DNA from: Bradyrhizobium sp. AUGA SZCCT0158
GTDB taxonomy: Bacteria; Pseudomonadota; Alphaproteobacteria; Rhizobiales; Xanthobacteraceae
Direction of reading: 5' to 3'
Assembly (NCBI RefSeq): GCF_018130065.1
Contig: NZ_JAFCME010000022.1
Span: 1 to 64,000, forward strand
Length of the DNA stretch: 64,000 bases
The position numbers and the translations under genes were made by a program. Positions 56,632 to 64,000 of the stretch are shown one piece after another; the first letter of the stretch is position 1; each line of letters opens with the position of its first letter. A model generated the notes under the pieces. It was not told where the DNA came from, made no database searches, and saw only the letters and a program-made list of their open reading frames with translations.

Positions 56632-57254
56632 TTGACCTTGAGGCGGGGCTTGCGATGTTGGCCGCTGCAGGTCTCGTGGCAGAAGCACGTGACCAGATGG
56701 TCGTTGACCATGCCGGTGGCCTGCATGAAGGCGTAGACGATGGTCGGGCCGACGAACTTGAATCCGCGCGCGCCGAGCTCCTTGGAAATCTTGATCGACA
56801 GCGGCGTCGATGCCGGCACGCTGGCGGTGGTCTTGAACTGGTTCACCTTCGGCTTGCCGTCGACGAAGTCCCACAAAAACTTCGAGAAGCCCGCGCCTTC
56901 TTCCATGATCTTCAGATAGCCCTTGGCGCTGTTGACGGCGCCTTCGATCTTGGCGCGGTTGCGAACGATGCCGGCATCGTTCATCAGCGTGTGGACTTTC
57001 TTCTCGTTGTAGCGCGCGATCTTCTCCGGCTGGAAATCGTCGAACGCTTTGCGAAAGTTCTCGCGCTTGCGCAGGATCGTGATCCAGGAAAGGCCGGCCT
57101 GAAAGCCGTCGAGGATCAGCTTTTCATACAGCGCGCGGTCGTCATACTCAGGCACGCCCCATTCGGTGTCGTGATAGGCCATGTAGAACGGATCTTCGCC
57201 CGGCCACGGGCAGCGGGTCTTGCCGTCGGTGTGCAGGCGTGCGGAGCGGCTCAT
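56628..57254 (-). CDS. tag: DNA-3-methyladenine glycosylase I
   Basis: Tag excises 3-methyladenine from alkylated DNA. The 208-residue protein starts with the family's CPWPGEDPFYMAYHDTEWGV, has the helix-hairpin-helix-like catalytic region (ILDGFQAGLSWITILRKREN) and ends with the zinc-binding C-terminal cluster: GPTIVYAFMQATGMVNDHLV, then TCFCHETC. ATG at 57254 lies 10 bases after the ygfZ stop; the HD hydrolase overlaps its end by 4 bases. Confidence 0.95.
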   Translation of the reverse strand: MSRSARLHTDGKTRCPWPGEDPFYMAYHDTEWGVPEYDDRALYEKLILDGFQAGLSWITILRKRENFRKAFDDFQPEKIARYNEKKVHTLMNDAGIVRNRAKIEGAVNSAKGYLKIMEEGAGFSKFLWDFVDGKPKVNQFKTTASVPASTPLSIKISKELGARGFKFVGPTIVYAFMQATGMVNDHLVTCFCHETCSGQHRKPRLKVK

Positions 57255-57264
57255 AGGATTTTTC

Positions 57265-58146
57265 TCATGCGACGGTCTGCTTCGGCGGCGTGCGCACGTC
57301 GTTCGGATCGGTGAGGCGGATCGCGAGCCCGCCGGCCGACAACGTTAGGCCGGCGTCGAGCGCGTCGGCGACGCGGTCGGTCCGCAGCAGCGCGATGCCG
57401 TGGCCGCCGGCGGTCGACCCCATGGTGCCGACCGGCTTGTCGCCGGCGACAACGGGGATGCCGGCCTCGGGCGAGAAATCTTCCAGCGTGATCCGAACCG
57501 CGCGGGTGCGCGCCGTGCCGCGGTGCTGCATCCGCGACACCACTTCCTGCCCGACGTAACAGCCCTTCTCGAAATCGATGCCGTGCAGGCGGTCCATGTT
57601 GGTTTCGTGCGGAAACGCGTCGCTGTACATGAAATCGAGCCCGCCGCGCGGCACGCCCGCGGCGACGCGGCGGACCTCATAGGCGGCTTCATCGACAAGC
57701 TCTGCACCGATCAAATCGGCGACCTTCTGCTTGAGCTCTTCGGGAACCAGGATGCGCCAGCCGAGCGTTTCGTTGCGCGGGTCGGCAAACGAAAGATCGG
57801 GCTTCATGTCAGGCTCGCCGTCCCACACAGCGAGCACGCCGAGGCTGTCGGAGAGGTTTTCCACCGCGACCTTGGCACGCAGCTTGTAGAAGCCGAGCTT
57901 GTCGGCGAGGCCTTTTGCCAAGGGGCGCGGCACGTCGATCAGGAACCCGCCGCCATGGCCGCTGGGAGCCTCCGTGATCAGGAAATCGGCGGTGATCTTG
58001 CCCTGCGGCGTCAGCAGCGCGCCGAACCGGCCAAGGCCCGGCCGCAGCAGCGTGACGTCGGTCGTGACCAGGCCATTGAGGAAATTGCGGGCGTCCTCGC
58101 CTGAGACCTTGATTACGCCCCGGTCGGTAAGAAACGCTGCTTTCAT
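57265..58146 (-). CDS. ygfZ: folate-binding Fe-S maturation protein YgfZ
   Basis: A 293-residue YgfZ/CAF17 protein, a folate-dependent factor for maturation or repair of some Fe-S proteins. The signature KGCYVGQEVVSRM is in GIDFEKGCYVGQEVVSRMQH near residue 195. It begins MKAAFLTDRGVIKVSGEDAR and the N-terminal glycine-cleavage-T-like fold runs to about residue 240. ATG at 58146 is chosen; the longer frame above it overlaps the promoter region shared with pyrC. First gene of a tight three-gene operon. Confidence 0.94.
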   Translation of the reverse strand: MKAAFLTDRGVIKVSGEDARNFLNGLVTTDVTLLRPGLGRFGALLTPQGKITADFLITEAPSGHGGGFLIDVPRPLAKGLADKLGFYKLRAKVAVENLSDSLGVLAVWDGEPDMKPDLSFADPRNETLGWRILVPEELKQKVADLIGAELVDEAAYEVRRVAAGVPRGGLDFMYSDAFPHETNMDRLHGIDFEKGCYVGQEVVSRMQHRGTARTRAVRITLEDFSPEAGIPVVAGDKPVGTMGSTAGGHGIALLRTDRVADALDAGLTLSAGGLAIRLTDPNDVRTPPKQTVA

Positions 58147-58308
58147 GCGCTGAAAAGGCCTATTTTGGAGGTTCTTCTCGAACTTCTCGTTCAAGTACTC
58201 GTTCAAGTTCCTGGGGAAACACAGGTGGCGGATATCACATGGGAAGTTAAGGCGCTAAGGTGCCGTCAACAAGCCCGAGAGGCAGCCTAAAACGGGCGTC
58301 GAGGACCG

Positions 58309-59643
58309 ATGAATCAGCGATTTGATACCATTCTAAAATCCGGCACCGTGGTCAATCAGGACGGCGAGGCCATCCGCGACATCGGCATTTCCAATGGCCG
58401 GATCGCCGCGATCGGCGGGCTCGGGCAGGCGTCCGCCGCCGAGACGATCGACTGCAAGGGCCTGCACATCCTGCCCGGTGTGATCGACACCCAGGTGCAT
58501 TTCCGCGAGCCGGGCCTGACCCAGAAGGAAGATCTGGAAACAGGATCGCGCAGCGCCGTGATGGGCGGGGTTACCGCGGTGTTCGAAATGCCGAACACCG
58601 ATCCCCTGACCGTCACCGAGGCGACCTTCAGCGACAAGATCAAGCGCGCCCATCATCGCATGCATTGCGACTTTGCGTTTTTCATCGGCGGCACCCGCGA
58701 CAATGTCGCCGATCTGCCGGAACTGGAACGCGCGCCGGGCTGCGCCGGCGTCAAGGTGTTCATCGGCTCGTCGACCGGCGCGCTGCTGGTCGAGGACGAC
58801 GAAAGCCTGCGGCGGATCTTTGCGGTCATCAAGCGCCGCGCCGCCTTCCATGCCGAGGACGAATACCGCCTCAACGAGCGCAAGTCGCTGCGCATCGAAG
58901 GCGATCCGCGTTCGCATCCGGTGTGGCGCGACGAGACCGCGGCGCTGATGGCGACGCAGCGCCTGGTGAATATTGCCCGCGAGAGCGGCAAGCGCATTCA
59001 CGTGCTGCATATCTCGACCAAGCAGGAGATCGACTATCTGCGCGACCACAAGGACGTCGCGTCCTGCGAGGCGACGCCGCACCATCTCACATTGGTGGCG
59101 CCCGAATGCTACGAGCGGCTCGGCACCCACGCCCAGATGAACCCGCCGGTGCGCTCGGCCGATCACCGCGACCGCATCTGGTACGGCATCGAGCAGGGCA
59201 TCATCGACGTGCTCGGCTCCGACCACGCGCCGCATACGCTGGAGGAGAAGGCAAAAACCTATCCGGCCTCGCCCTCGGGCATGACGGGGGTGCAGACGCT
59301 GGTGCCTGTCATGCTCGACCACGTCAACGCCGGGCGGCTGTCGCTGGCGCGCTTCGTCGATCTGTCCAGCGCCGGTCCGGCGCGGCTCTACAACATCACG
59401 ACCAAGGGCCGCATCGCCGCCGGCTATGATGCCGACTTCACCGTCGTCGACCTCAAGCGCTCCGAGACCATCACTAACAAATGGGTGGCTTCGAAGGCGG
59501 GGTGGACGCCCTATGACGGCATGCGCGTCACCGGCTGGCCGGTGGGTACGTTCGTGCGCGGCAAGCGCGTGATGTGGCAGGGCGAACTGACGACACCATC
59601 GACCGGCGAGCCGGTGCGGTTTCTGGAGACGTTGACGGCGTAG
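58309..59643 (+). CDS. pyrC: dihydroorotase
   Basis: A 444-residue class I-type dihydroorotase, an amidohydrolase of pyrimidine synthesis. Metal ligands are in LPGVIDTQVHFREPGLTQKE (HxH near residue 62), HVLHISTKQEIDYLRDHKDV and CEATPHHLTLVAPECY, and the catalytic Asp is in VLGSDHAPHTLEEKAKTYPA. Some relatives annotated this way are allantoinase-like; TGVQTLVPVMLDHVNAG is compatible with either. ATG at 58309 with GAGGACCG before it. Divergent from ygfZ. Confidence 0.88.
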   Translation: MNQRFDTILKSGTVVNQDGEAIRDIGISNGRIAAIGGLGQASAAETIDCKGLHILPGVIDTQVHFREPGLTQKEDLETGSRSAVMGGVTAVFEMPNTDPLTVTEATFSDKIKRAHHRMHCDFAFFIGGTRDNVADLPELERAPGCAGVKVFIGSSTGALLVEDDESLRRIFAVIKRRAAFHAEDEYRLNERKSLRIEGDPRSHPVWRDETAALMATQRLVNIARESGKRIHVLHISTKQEIDYLRDHKDVASCEATPHHLTLVAPECYERLGTHAQMNPPVRSADHRDRIWYGIEQGIIDVLGSDHAPHTLEEKAKTYPASPSGMTGVQTLVPVMLDHVNAGRLSLARFVDLSSAGPARLYNITTKGRIAAGYDADFTVVDLKRSETITNKWVASKAGWTPYDGMRVTGWPVGTFVRGKRVMWQGELTTPSTGEPVRFLETLTA

Positions 59644-59683
59644 TGTTCTGAGCGCAGGCTGGACACGCGGCTCCATCACAGGT

Positions 59684-59783
59684 GTCATCACCCGCGCAGG
59701 CGGGTGATCCAGTATTCCAGAGACGGTTGTGATAAAGCCGAGAGGCCGCGGCGTACTGGGTCGCCCGCCTTCGCGGGCGACGA
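59684..59783. repeat. dispersed inverted repeat, family I
   Basis: GTGTCATCACCCGCGCAGGC, then GGGTGATCCAGTATTCCAG on the left, and GGCGTACTGGGTCGCCCGCC, then TTCGCGGGCGACGACA on the right. A two-hairpin repeat of the kind common in Bradyrhizobium, between convergent pyrC and the next gene. Confidence 0.75.
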
Positions 59784-59802
59784 CAGCGGAGTGCGTGATG
59801 GC

Positions 59803-60132
59803 TTACTGCCGCGCCAGCGCCAACGAAAACTCGCCATTGCGTACGCGCGCGGGAAGCCCTTCGACGAATTTCGCCACCGCGTCCTCGCCATAGGTCGAGA
59901 CCAGTTCGGCCAGCGCCGTGAACAGGCTGGCCTGCGCCAGGCAGTCGCCGTCGACGCCATCGTGGCGCGCCTCGGCCCAGGCCTCATGGAGGTAGCTGAG
60001 CGCAGCCTGCTTCTGTTCGTGGTCGGGCAGCGGATCGCGGTGAAGCGAATAGGACGCAGGATGGCTCATGAAACTCGACAGACGTTGCGCGCGTTCCCCA
60101 GCGGAGCGCATCTGATCGCCAAGCTGTAGCAT
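59803..60132 (-). CDS. conserved-looking protein of unknown function
   Basis: A 109-residue mostly helical soluble protein (HEQKQAALSYLHEAWAEARH, then GDCLAQASLFTALAELVSTY and EDAVAKFVEGLPARVRNGEF). No signal peptide, no membrane segment and no recognised family. ATG at 60132; an alternative is Met8 (60111). It lies downstream of the HAD phosphatase on the same strand, 28 bases away, so the two may share a transcript. Confidence 0.7.
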   Translation of the reverse strand: MLQLGDQMRSAGERAQRLSSFMSHPASYSLHRDPLPDHEQKQAALSYLHEAWAEARHDGVDGDCLAQASLFTALAELVSTYGEDAVAKFVEGLPARVRNGEFSLALARQ

Positions 60133-60160
60133 GCGCCGCAGGGCCTGCTAGGCCACATCT

Positions 60161-60877
60161 TTAAGAAAGGTTAACGCCGCTTCCGGCATTTGACGGGCTC
60201 GCGGGTTCCGCAGAAAAATCCCGGGAAATGCAGTCGAGTATGGCCTGCGGCGTGGCGCAGACATGCCGCGCGCCGGCCCCGATCAGTTCGTCCTTGCTGC
60301 CATAGCCATAGAGCACGCCGATCGCCTGCATGCCGTTGTTCCTGGCGCCGATCATGTCGTGGCTGCGGTCGCCGATCATCAGCGTCTTGGCCGGATCGAC
60401 CGAAGCAGTCTTCAGCGCGTATTCCAGGAGATCGGACTTGTCGACACGGGTGCCGTCGAGCTCGGAGCCGAACACATGCTCGAAATGATGCCGCAGCCCG
60501 AAATGCTCGACGATGCGCGTCGCGAACACATGCGGCTTGCTGGTGGCGACAAACAACCGGTGGCCGGACTGGCGGAGCTTCGTCAGCACTTCGCTGATCC
60601 CGTCATACACGCCGTTCTCGTACAGCCCGACGTCGGAAAACCGCTCGCGGTACAGCGACACGGCGCGGTCGGCGGAATCTTCCGCGCCCAGCAGTCTGAC
60701 AAAACTGGCGCGCAGCGGCGGGCCGATGCACCAGGTCAGTTCGTCCTCGGTCGGGACGCTGTGATGGTCGAGCTTTTGCAGCGCATACTGGATCGAACGG
60801 GTGATGCCGGGTTTTGGATCGGTCAGCGTGCCGTCGAGATCGAAATAGATTGCGTCGAGGGGCAGGTCAGTTCGCAT
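60161..60877 (-). CDS. HAD-family phosphatase (phosphoglycolate phosphatase-like)
   Basis: A 238-residue HAD hydrolase: motif I AIYFDLDGTLTDPKPGITRS with the nucleophile Asp, motif II FVATSKPHVFATRIVEHFGL, motif IV LMIGDRSHDMIGARNNGMQA. It is of the GPH/YrfG subgroup, phosphatases for phosphoglycolate or similar small phosphoesters. ATG at 60877; this start lies within the last codons of the upstream TIGR02301 gene (11-base overlap), so they are coupled. Confidence 0.9.
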   Translation of the reverse strand: MRTDLPLDAIYFDLDGTLTDPKPGITRSIQYALQKLDHHSVPTEDELTWCIGPPLRASFVRLLGAEDSADRAVSLYRERFSDVGLYENGVYDGISEVLTKLRQSGHRLFVATSKPHVFATRIVEHFGLRHHFEHVFGSELDGTRVDKSDLLEYALKTASVDPAKTLMIGDRSHDMIGARNNGMQAIGVLYGYGSKDELIGAGARHVCATPQAILDCISRDFSAEPASPSNAGSGVNLS

Positions 60878-61244
60878 AGCGGGCAGTCAGGTCGCGCGAG
60901 ATTTTCGAGCCTTCCTCGATGTAGCGGCGGATCGCGATCGAGGCGGCGGGCGTGCAGGTACGATAGGTCTGCTGAAAGCCGTTATAGCCGCGGTTGAAGC
61001 CGGCGATCATGCGCGCGCGGCGTTCGCCCGAAGGCGTTTCGGCGTCGACCAGCGCCTGCATTTCGTTGCGCCATTTCGCGCCTTCATTGTTGCCGCAGAT
61101 GCCACGCAAATAGTGCAGCGTGCCGAGGATTTCGGCCAGCCGCTGCAAATCGCGGTCGAACGGCGCGGCGCCATCCTGGGCCCGCGCGGGCGCCAGCTGG
61201 CAGGCCGAGATGAGGATGAGGACGGCGAAAAAGTGCTTGCGCAT
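60867..61244 (-). CDS. TIGR02301-family exported protein
   Basis: A 125-residue protein of the TIGR02301 family: signal peptide KHFFAVLILISACQLAPARA, then ILGTLHYLRGICGNNEGAKW, and MIAGFNRGYNGFQQTYRTCT with the conserved RGxxGFxxTYRxC motif. Function unknown; restricted to Rhizobiales-type bacteria. ATG at 61244 is chosen because the signal peptide begins there; the longer frame above it crosses a dispersed repeat. It overlaps the HAD gene start by 11 bases. Confidence 0.9.
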   Translation of the reverse strand: MRKHFFAVLILISACQLAPARAQDGAAPFDRDLQRLAEILGTLHYLRGICGNNEGAKWRNEMQALVDAETPSGERRARMIAGFNRGYNGFQQTYRTCTPAASIAIRRYIEEGSKISRDLTARYAN

Positions 61245-61307
61245 TTGGGGGTCCAGAACCCGCCCGATATGCCCCCTCAATGCGCCGGTGGCAAGGCGGG
61301 GAACATA

Positions 61308-61363
61308 GCGTTTTCGAGCGAAGTGGGTGCCGGTTCGCGTCAAAAAAAACGCGTCGAAACAAG
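61308..61363. repeat. dispersed repeat, family B copy 6
   Basis: GCGTTTTCGAGCGAAGTGGG, then TGCCGGTTCGCGTCAAAAAA and AACGCGTCGAAACAA. Lies between the NUDIX and TIGR02301 genes. Confidence 0.85.
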
Positions 61364-61382
61364 GAGCCGAGACAATTCGGGC

Positions 61383-61802
61383 CTAAATGAGCTTCCGTGC
61401 CGCTGCGATGACCTCCAGGAGGCCGCCGGTGACCTTGAGATCGCCGAGCGCATCGGGGTCGAACCATCCAAAGTCATCGTGCTCGTCGTTCAGGACCGGC
61501 TCCCGGGCGGTCCAGCGCGCTGCGAATGACATGATCAAATAATGCCCGCCGCCGCCGGTTCCCGGCAGCACTTCGCGCCAGCCGGCCAGCTCCAAAATCT
61601 CGATTCGCAAGCCCGTTTCCTCGTCGACCTCGCGATGCAGTGCCGTATGCAGCGATTCGCCGAATTCGACCCGGCCGCCGGGGAACGAATAGAAGCCCTT
61701 GCCCGGCGAGCGCGAGCGCCGGACCAGCAGAACCTTGCCGTCGCGAAAGATCGCGCCGCTGACGGCGAGTTGCGGGCGGATGGGTGGCGGGGAGGAGTCC
61801 AA
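61383..61802 (-). CDS. NUDIX hydrolase
   Basis: A 139-residue NUDIX pyrophosphohydrolase. The full NUDIX box is visible near residues 40-63: GGRVEFGESLHTALHREVDE followed by ETGL. The start GAIFRDGKVLLVRRSRSPGK is typical of the ADP-ribose/NUDT-like group. It starts with TTG at 61802, as no ATG is available in frame before the core. Substrate unknown. Confidence 0.9.
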   Translation of the reverse strand: MDSSPPPIRPQLAVSGAIFRDGKVLLVRRSRSPGKGFYSFPGGRVEFGESLHTALHREVDEETGLRIEILELAGWREVLPGTGGGGHYLIMSFAARWTAREPVLNDEHDDFGWFDPDALGDLKVTGGLLEVIAAARKLI

Positions 61803-61892
61803 GGCTTGATCCGGGAAAGTGGTGGACGGTTTCGGGCTGGATCATGCCCGATCGATGCGCGGAGGTCTAATGCACTGCCGTCAGGCCAGGCC

Positions 61893-62408
61893 TTAGTTCG
61901 ACATGATGGTTTCGACGTCGGCCTCGGTGGCGCCGTTGATGATGCCGCCAGCCTGCGCCACCAGCGGCTTGACCCAGCCGGTGGCCTGCTCGGCGAGCGT
62001 GGCGCGGGTCTTGTCCTGGCGGGCTTCGCGCATCGCCGAGCCTACCGCGGTCAGGATCGAGGTCATGGTGTTGGCGACCTTGTCGAACTCGGTGCGAATC
62101 TTGGGGTCGGCCAATTCGTAGGCCTCGATCGCGAGATCGCGGGCCTTGAAATTGGAAGCCCAGAAGTGCTCGGCGTAGGACAGCGGACTCCAGGTCAGAA
62201 AATCCTCGGCGCATTCCGGCATGTCCGGAACCATCTCGAGCAGCATGATGGCTTCGTTGAAATGATTCAGATAGTCGGTGGCCAGCCCGGTGCGGGGATT
62301 GATGTTGGCGGCGCGCAGAAGCGCGGCGCGGGCTTCATCGATGGGGCCCGTGCGTGGCGGCGGTGTCGGGCGATCGGGTCGCGCTTCTGTGGCGGCCGGT
62401 AAGCTCAT
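61893..62408 (-). CDS. conserved helical protein of unknown function
   Basis: A 171-residue soluble, mostly helical protein (NINPRTGLATDYLNHFNEAI, MPECAEDFLTWSPLSYAEHF, then WASNFKARDLAIEAYELADP and KVANTMTSILTAVGSAMREA). The first 30 residues are Pro/Arg-rich. No named family is recognised, though the text is typical of proteins conserved in Bradyrhizobiaceae. ATG at 62408 is used; a TTG six codons earlier is possible. Divergent from the YedK gene. Confidence 0.75.
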   Translation of the reverse strand: MSLPAATEARPDRPTPPPRTGPIDEARAALLRAANINPRTGLATDYLNHFNEAIMLLEMVPDMPECAEDFLTWSPLSYAEHFWASNFKARDLAIEAYELADPKIRTEFDKVANTMTSILTAVGSAMREARQDKTRATLAEQATGWVKPLVAQAGGIINGATEADVETIMSN

Positions 62409-62470
62409 CTGTTCCAGTGTTAACAACTGGGGTTAAAAGGGATTAAACGTACCCCCATTCGGGTTAGATT

Positions 62471-63229
62471 ATGTGCGGACGTTTCGTAATTACCTCGCCG
62501 CCGGCGGCACTTAGGCAGATTTTCGGCTACGTTGAGCAGCCCAATTTCCCGCCGCGGTACAATATTGCTCCGACCCAGCCGATTCCGGTGGTGATGCTGG
62601 AGAATGGCGGCCGGCATTTCCGGCTGATGCGCTGGGGCCTGGTGCCGGCCTGGGTCAAGGACCCACGCAAGTTCTCGCTGCTGATCAACGCCCGCTCCGA
62701 GACGGTGCGGGAAAAGCCCGCCTTCAAGAACGCCATCAAGCGGCGGCGCTGCCTGATCCCGGCCGACGGCTATTACGAATGGCAGGATTCGAGCGGCCGC
62801 AAACGGCCGTTCTTCATTCACCGCCGCGATGGCAAGCCTGTCGGCTTTGCCGCATTGGCCGAGACCTGGATGGGGCCGAATGGCGAGGAGGTCGACAGCG
62901 TTGCGATCGTCACCGCGCCGGCCAGCCGCGATCTGGCGGCGCTGCATCACCGCGTCCCCGTGACGATCGCGCCCGATGAATTCGAACGCTGGCTCGACGG
63001 TCGGGCCTTCGACGCCGACGACGTCATGGCGTTGTTGACCGGCCCCGCGGAAGGAGAATTCGCCTGGCACGAGATTTCGACGCGGGTCAATCGCGTCGCC
63101 AATGACGACGCACAATTGCTGCTGCCGATCACGGAAGAAGAGCGTGCGGCGGAGGCGCCGAAGCCGAAGGCTGTGCGCAAGGCGGCGGTGGCGGCGGAGG
63201 AGGATGAAGGGCAGGGGACTTTGTTCTAA
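62471..63229 (+). CDS. YedK/HMCES-type SOS response-associated protein
   Basis: A 252-residue SRAP-domain protein, which forms a covalent DNA-protein link with abasic sites in single-stranded DNA. The catalytic Cys2 is in the start MCGRFVITSPPAALRQIFGY; other active-site residues fall in FPPRYNIAPTQPIPVVMLEN, LINARSETVREKPAFKNAIK, CLIPADGYYEWQDSSGRKRP and LHHRVPVTIAPDEFERWLDG, which together carry the conserved Asn, Glu and His. A basic C-terminal tail follows. ATG at 62471. No LexA-type box was found in front of it. Confidence 0.95.
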   Translation: MCGRFVITSPPAALRQIFGYVEQPNFPPRYNIAPTQPIPVVMLENGGRHFRLMRWGLVPAWVKDPRKFSLLINARSETVREKPAFKNAIKRRRCLIPADGYYEWQDSSGRKRPFFIHRRDGKPVGFAALAETWMGPNGEEVDSVAIVTAPASRDLAALHHRVPVTIAPDEFERWLDGRAFDADDVMALLTGPAEGEFAWHEISTRVNRVANDDAQLLLPITEEERAAEAPKPKAVRKAAVAAEEDEGQGTLF

Positions 63230-63235
63230 CTCCGC

Positions 63236-63356
63236 GTCGTCCCGGCCTTGAGCCGGGACCCATACGCCGTGCTCTATCGGCAAGAGCAAAGGTGTCAGAG
63301 ACCTCTAAAGTAACGAACGCCGCGGAGTATGGGTCCCGGCGCAAGGCCGGGACGAC
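63236..63356. repeat. dispersed inverted repeat, family A copy 4
   Basis: GTCGTCCCGGCCTTGAGCCG, then GGACCCATACGCC on the left, and GTATGGGTCCCGGCGCAAGG, then CCGGGACGAC on the right. Has no nested palindrome. It lies between the YedK gene and the convergent NUDIX gene. Confidence 0.85.
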
Positions 63357-63376
63357 AGCTACTCCGGAGCGACAAC

Positions 63377-63958
63377 TCACCTGAAAATATTCAGTGCCGC
63401 ATATTGCAACAGCATGATCGTCTTGGCATCCGCGATGCGGCCATCGGCGATCATCGCGAGTGCCTGATCAATCGGCAATTCCAGCACCTCGATGTCCTCG
63501 CCCTCGTCGGCGAGACCGCCGCCGCTGCCGATCCGCATCGAGGCTTCATATTCGGCGACAAAGAAGTGCAGTTTCTCGGTCACCGCGCCCGGGCTCATGA
63601 AGGCCTCGAACACCTTCTTGACGTCGTGGAGGCGATAGCCGGTTTCCTCTTCGGCCTCGGCGCGGATCCGTTCCTCCGGAGATGCATCGTCGAGCATGCC
63701 GGCGGCGGCTTCGATCAGGAGATCGTCATGGCCGTTGACGTAGGCCGGTAAGCGGAACTGCCGCACCAGCACCACGGTGCGCAACACAACATTATACGGC
63801 AGCAAGGCTGCGGCGTTGCCGCGGTCATAGACTTCGCGGGTTTGCGTCTGCCATTCGCCGTTGCCGCGGCGGTAGTCGAGCGTGATGCTCTTCAACAGGT
63901 ACCGGGCATGGGAGAGGACACGCTCGTCTTTGATGCGGATGCGGTCGGAGATGGTCAT
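63377..63958 (-). CDS. NudK-like NUDIX (GDP-mannose/ADP-ribose) pyrophosphatase
   Basis: A 193-residue NUDIX hydrolase of the NudK/ADPRase group: VLRTVVLVRQFRLPAYVNGH, then the box AAGMLDDASPEERIRAEAEE followed by ETGY, and EAFMSPGAVTEKLHFFVAEY, a motif typical of ADP-ribose and GDP-mannose pyrophosphatases. ATG at 63958. Directly downstream of a gene entering from the right edge. Confidence 0.9.
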   Translation of the reverse strand: MTISDRIRIKDERVLSHARYLLKSITLDYRRGNGEWQTQTREVYDRGNAAALLPYNVVLRTVVLVRQFRLPAYVNGHDDLLIEAAAGMLDDASPEERIRAEAEEETGYRLHDVKKVFEAFMSPGAVTEKLHFFVAEYEASMRIGSGGGLADEGEDIEVLELPIDQALAMIADGRIADAKTIMLLQYAALNIFR

Positions 63959-63970
63959 GGCATTCCTTGA

Positions 63971-64000
63971 TCAAGGCGTAGGCGCGCGGCCGTCGAGCCA
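63971..64000 (-). CDS. 3' end of a gene entering from the right edge
   Basis: On the minus strand the last 30 bases read WLDGRAPTP followed by TGA at 63971-63973, 12 bases before the NUDIX start. Codon third positions are G/C-rich. Too short for a family call; it is probably co-transcribed with the NUDIX gene. Confidence 0.45.
   Translation of the reverse strand, partial: WLDGRAPTP

Noticed and set aside
62421..62460. CtrA-like spacing of TTAA motifs upstream of the YedK gene
   Set aside because: Three TTAA motifs occur, but the spacers are 9 and 6 bases, not the required 7.
1..64000. CRISPR array, tRNA, rRNA, prophage or insertion sequence
   Set aside because: No regular direct-repeat/spacer pattern, no cloverleaf gene, no transposase, integrase or phage structural gene was recognised.

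Overview
The window is chromosomal DNA of a high-GC alphaproteobacterium, most likely Bradyrhizobium or a close relative (Bradyrhizobiaceae). The evidence is a ccrM-type GANTC methylase gene, DUF1236, DUF2007, DUF3096, DUF3606 and DUF6894 proteins, PPDK, SleB-type hydrolase, YgfZ, and above all the dense set of dispersed palindromic repeats that fill most gaps. No rRNA, tRNA, CRISPR array, phage or intact insertion sequence was seen. Nearly all genes are housekeeping or conserved accessory genes.

Layout. 0-8 kb: rsm22-like methyltransferase, smc, a DsbA-like thiol oxidoreductase, DUF721, an orphan higA antitoxin bracketed by 23-bp direct repeats, and mutY. 8-15.5 kb: an accessory-looking stretch with a hotdog thioesterase, an FAD monooxygenase, three NTF2-fold proteins, two GSTs, XRE/MmyB and LysR regulators, DUF1127 and RidA. 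15.6-25.8 kb: two membrane proteins of unknown role, ccrM, a YpfJ-type metalloprotease, moaB, a MarR-GNAT fusion with a coupled 50-residue gene, a GT2-like protein, a PA0069-type radical SAM protein behind a LexA-type box, a VOC protein and rnhB. 25.9-37.7 kb: GT39-like membrane protein, family-4 uracil-DNA glycosylase coupled to a 59-residue membrane protein, ETF-ubiquinone oxidoreductase, a TPR protein, ispE, LysE, polyprenyl diphosphate synthase, DUF2007, a TrmN6-like methyltransferase and an S49 peptidase. 37.8-46 kb: glyQ-glyS, a methyltransferase, DUF1236, DUF3096 and ppdK. 46-56 kb: SleB hydrolase, MFS transporter, AcuI-like reductase, small proteins, a 906-residue DUF2339 membrane protein, a tyrosine phosphatase and DUF3606. 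56-64 kb: the ygfZ-tag-HD hydrolase operon, dihydroorotase, HAD phosphatase, a TIGR02301 protein, two NUDIX hydrolases and a YedK/HMCES protein.

DNA maintenance is a recurrent theme (smc, mutY, uracil-DNA glycosylase, tag, YedK, ccrM, rnhB, PA0069 radical SAM), but the genes sit in separate transcription units and do not form one system. Cell-cycle control is suggested at ccrM, where two GANTC sites abut the start codon and a near-consensus CtrA box lies upstream.

Most unusual points: (1) glyS carries a low-GC segment of about 150 codons between its catalytic/HD part and its anticodon-binding domain; (2) higA lies between 23-bp direct repeats, each of which supplies a start codon; (3) a perfect GTTC-N7-GTTC LexA-type box precedes the PA0069 radical SAM gene; (4) dispersed repeats have been captured as coding sequence at the end of rsm22 and the start of the TrmN6-like gene; (5) PPDK has a 90-residue Lys/Ala/Pro-rich N-terminal extension; (6) several short genes are supported by translational coupling or ribosome sites. 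I did not find a clear new multi-gene defence or biosynthetic system; the NTF2/GST/monooxygenase stretch at 8-15.5 kb is the closest candidate.
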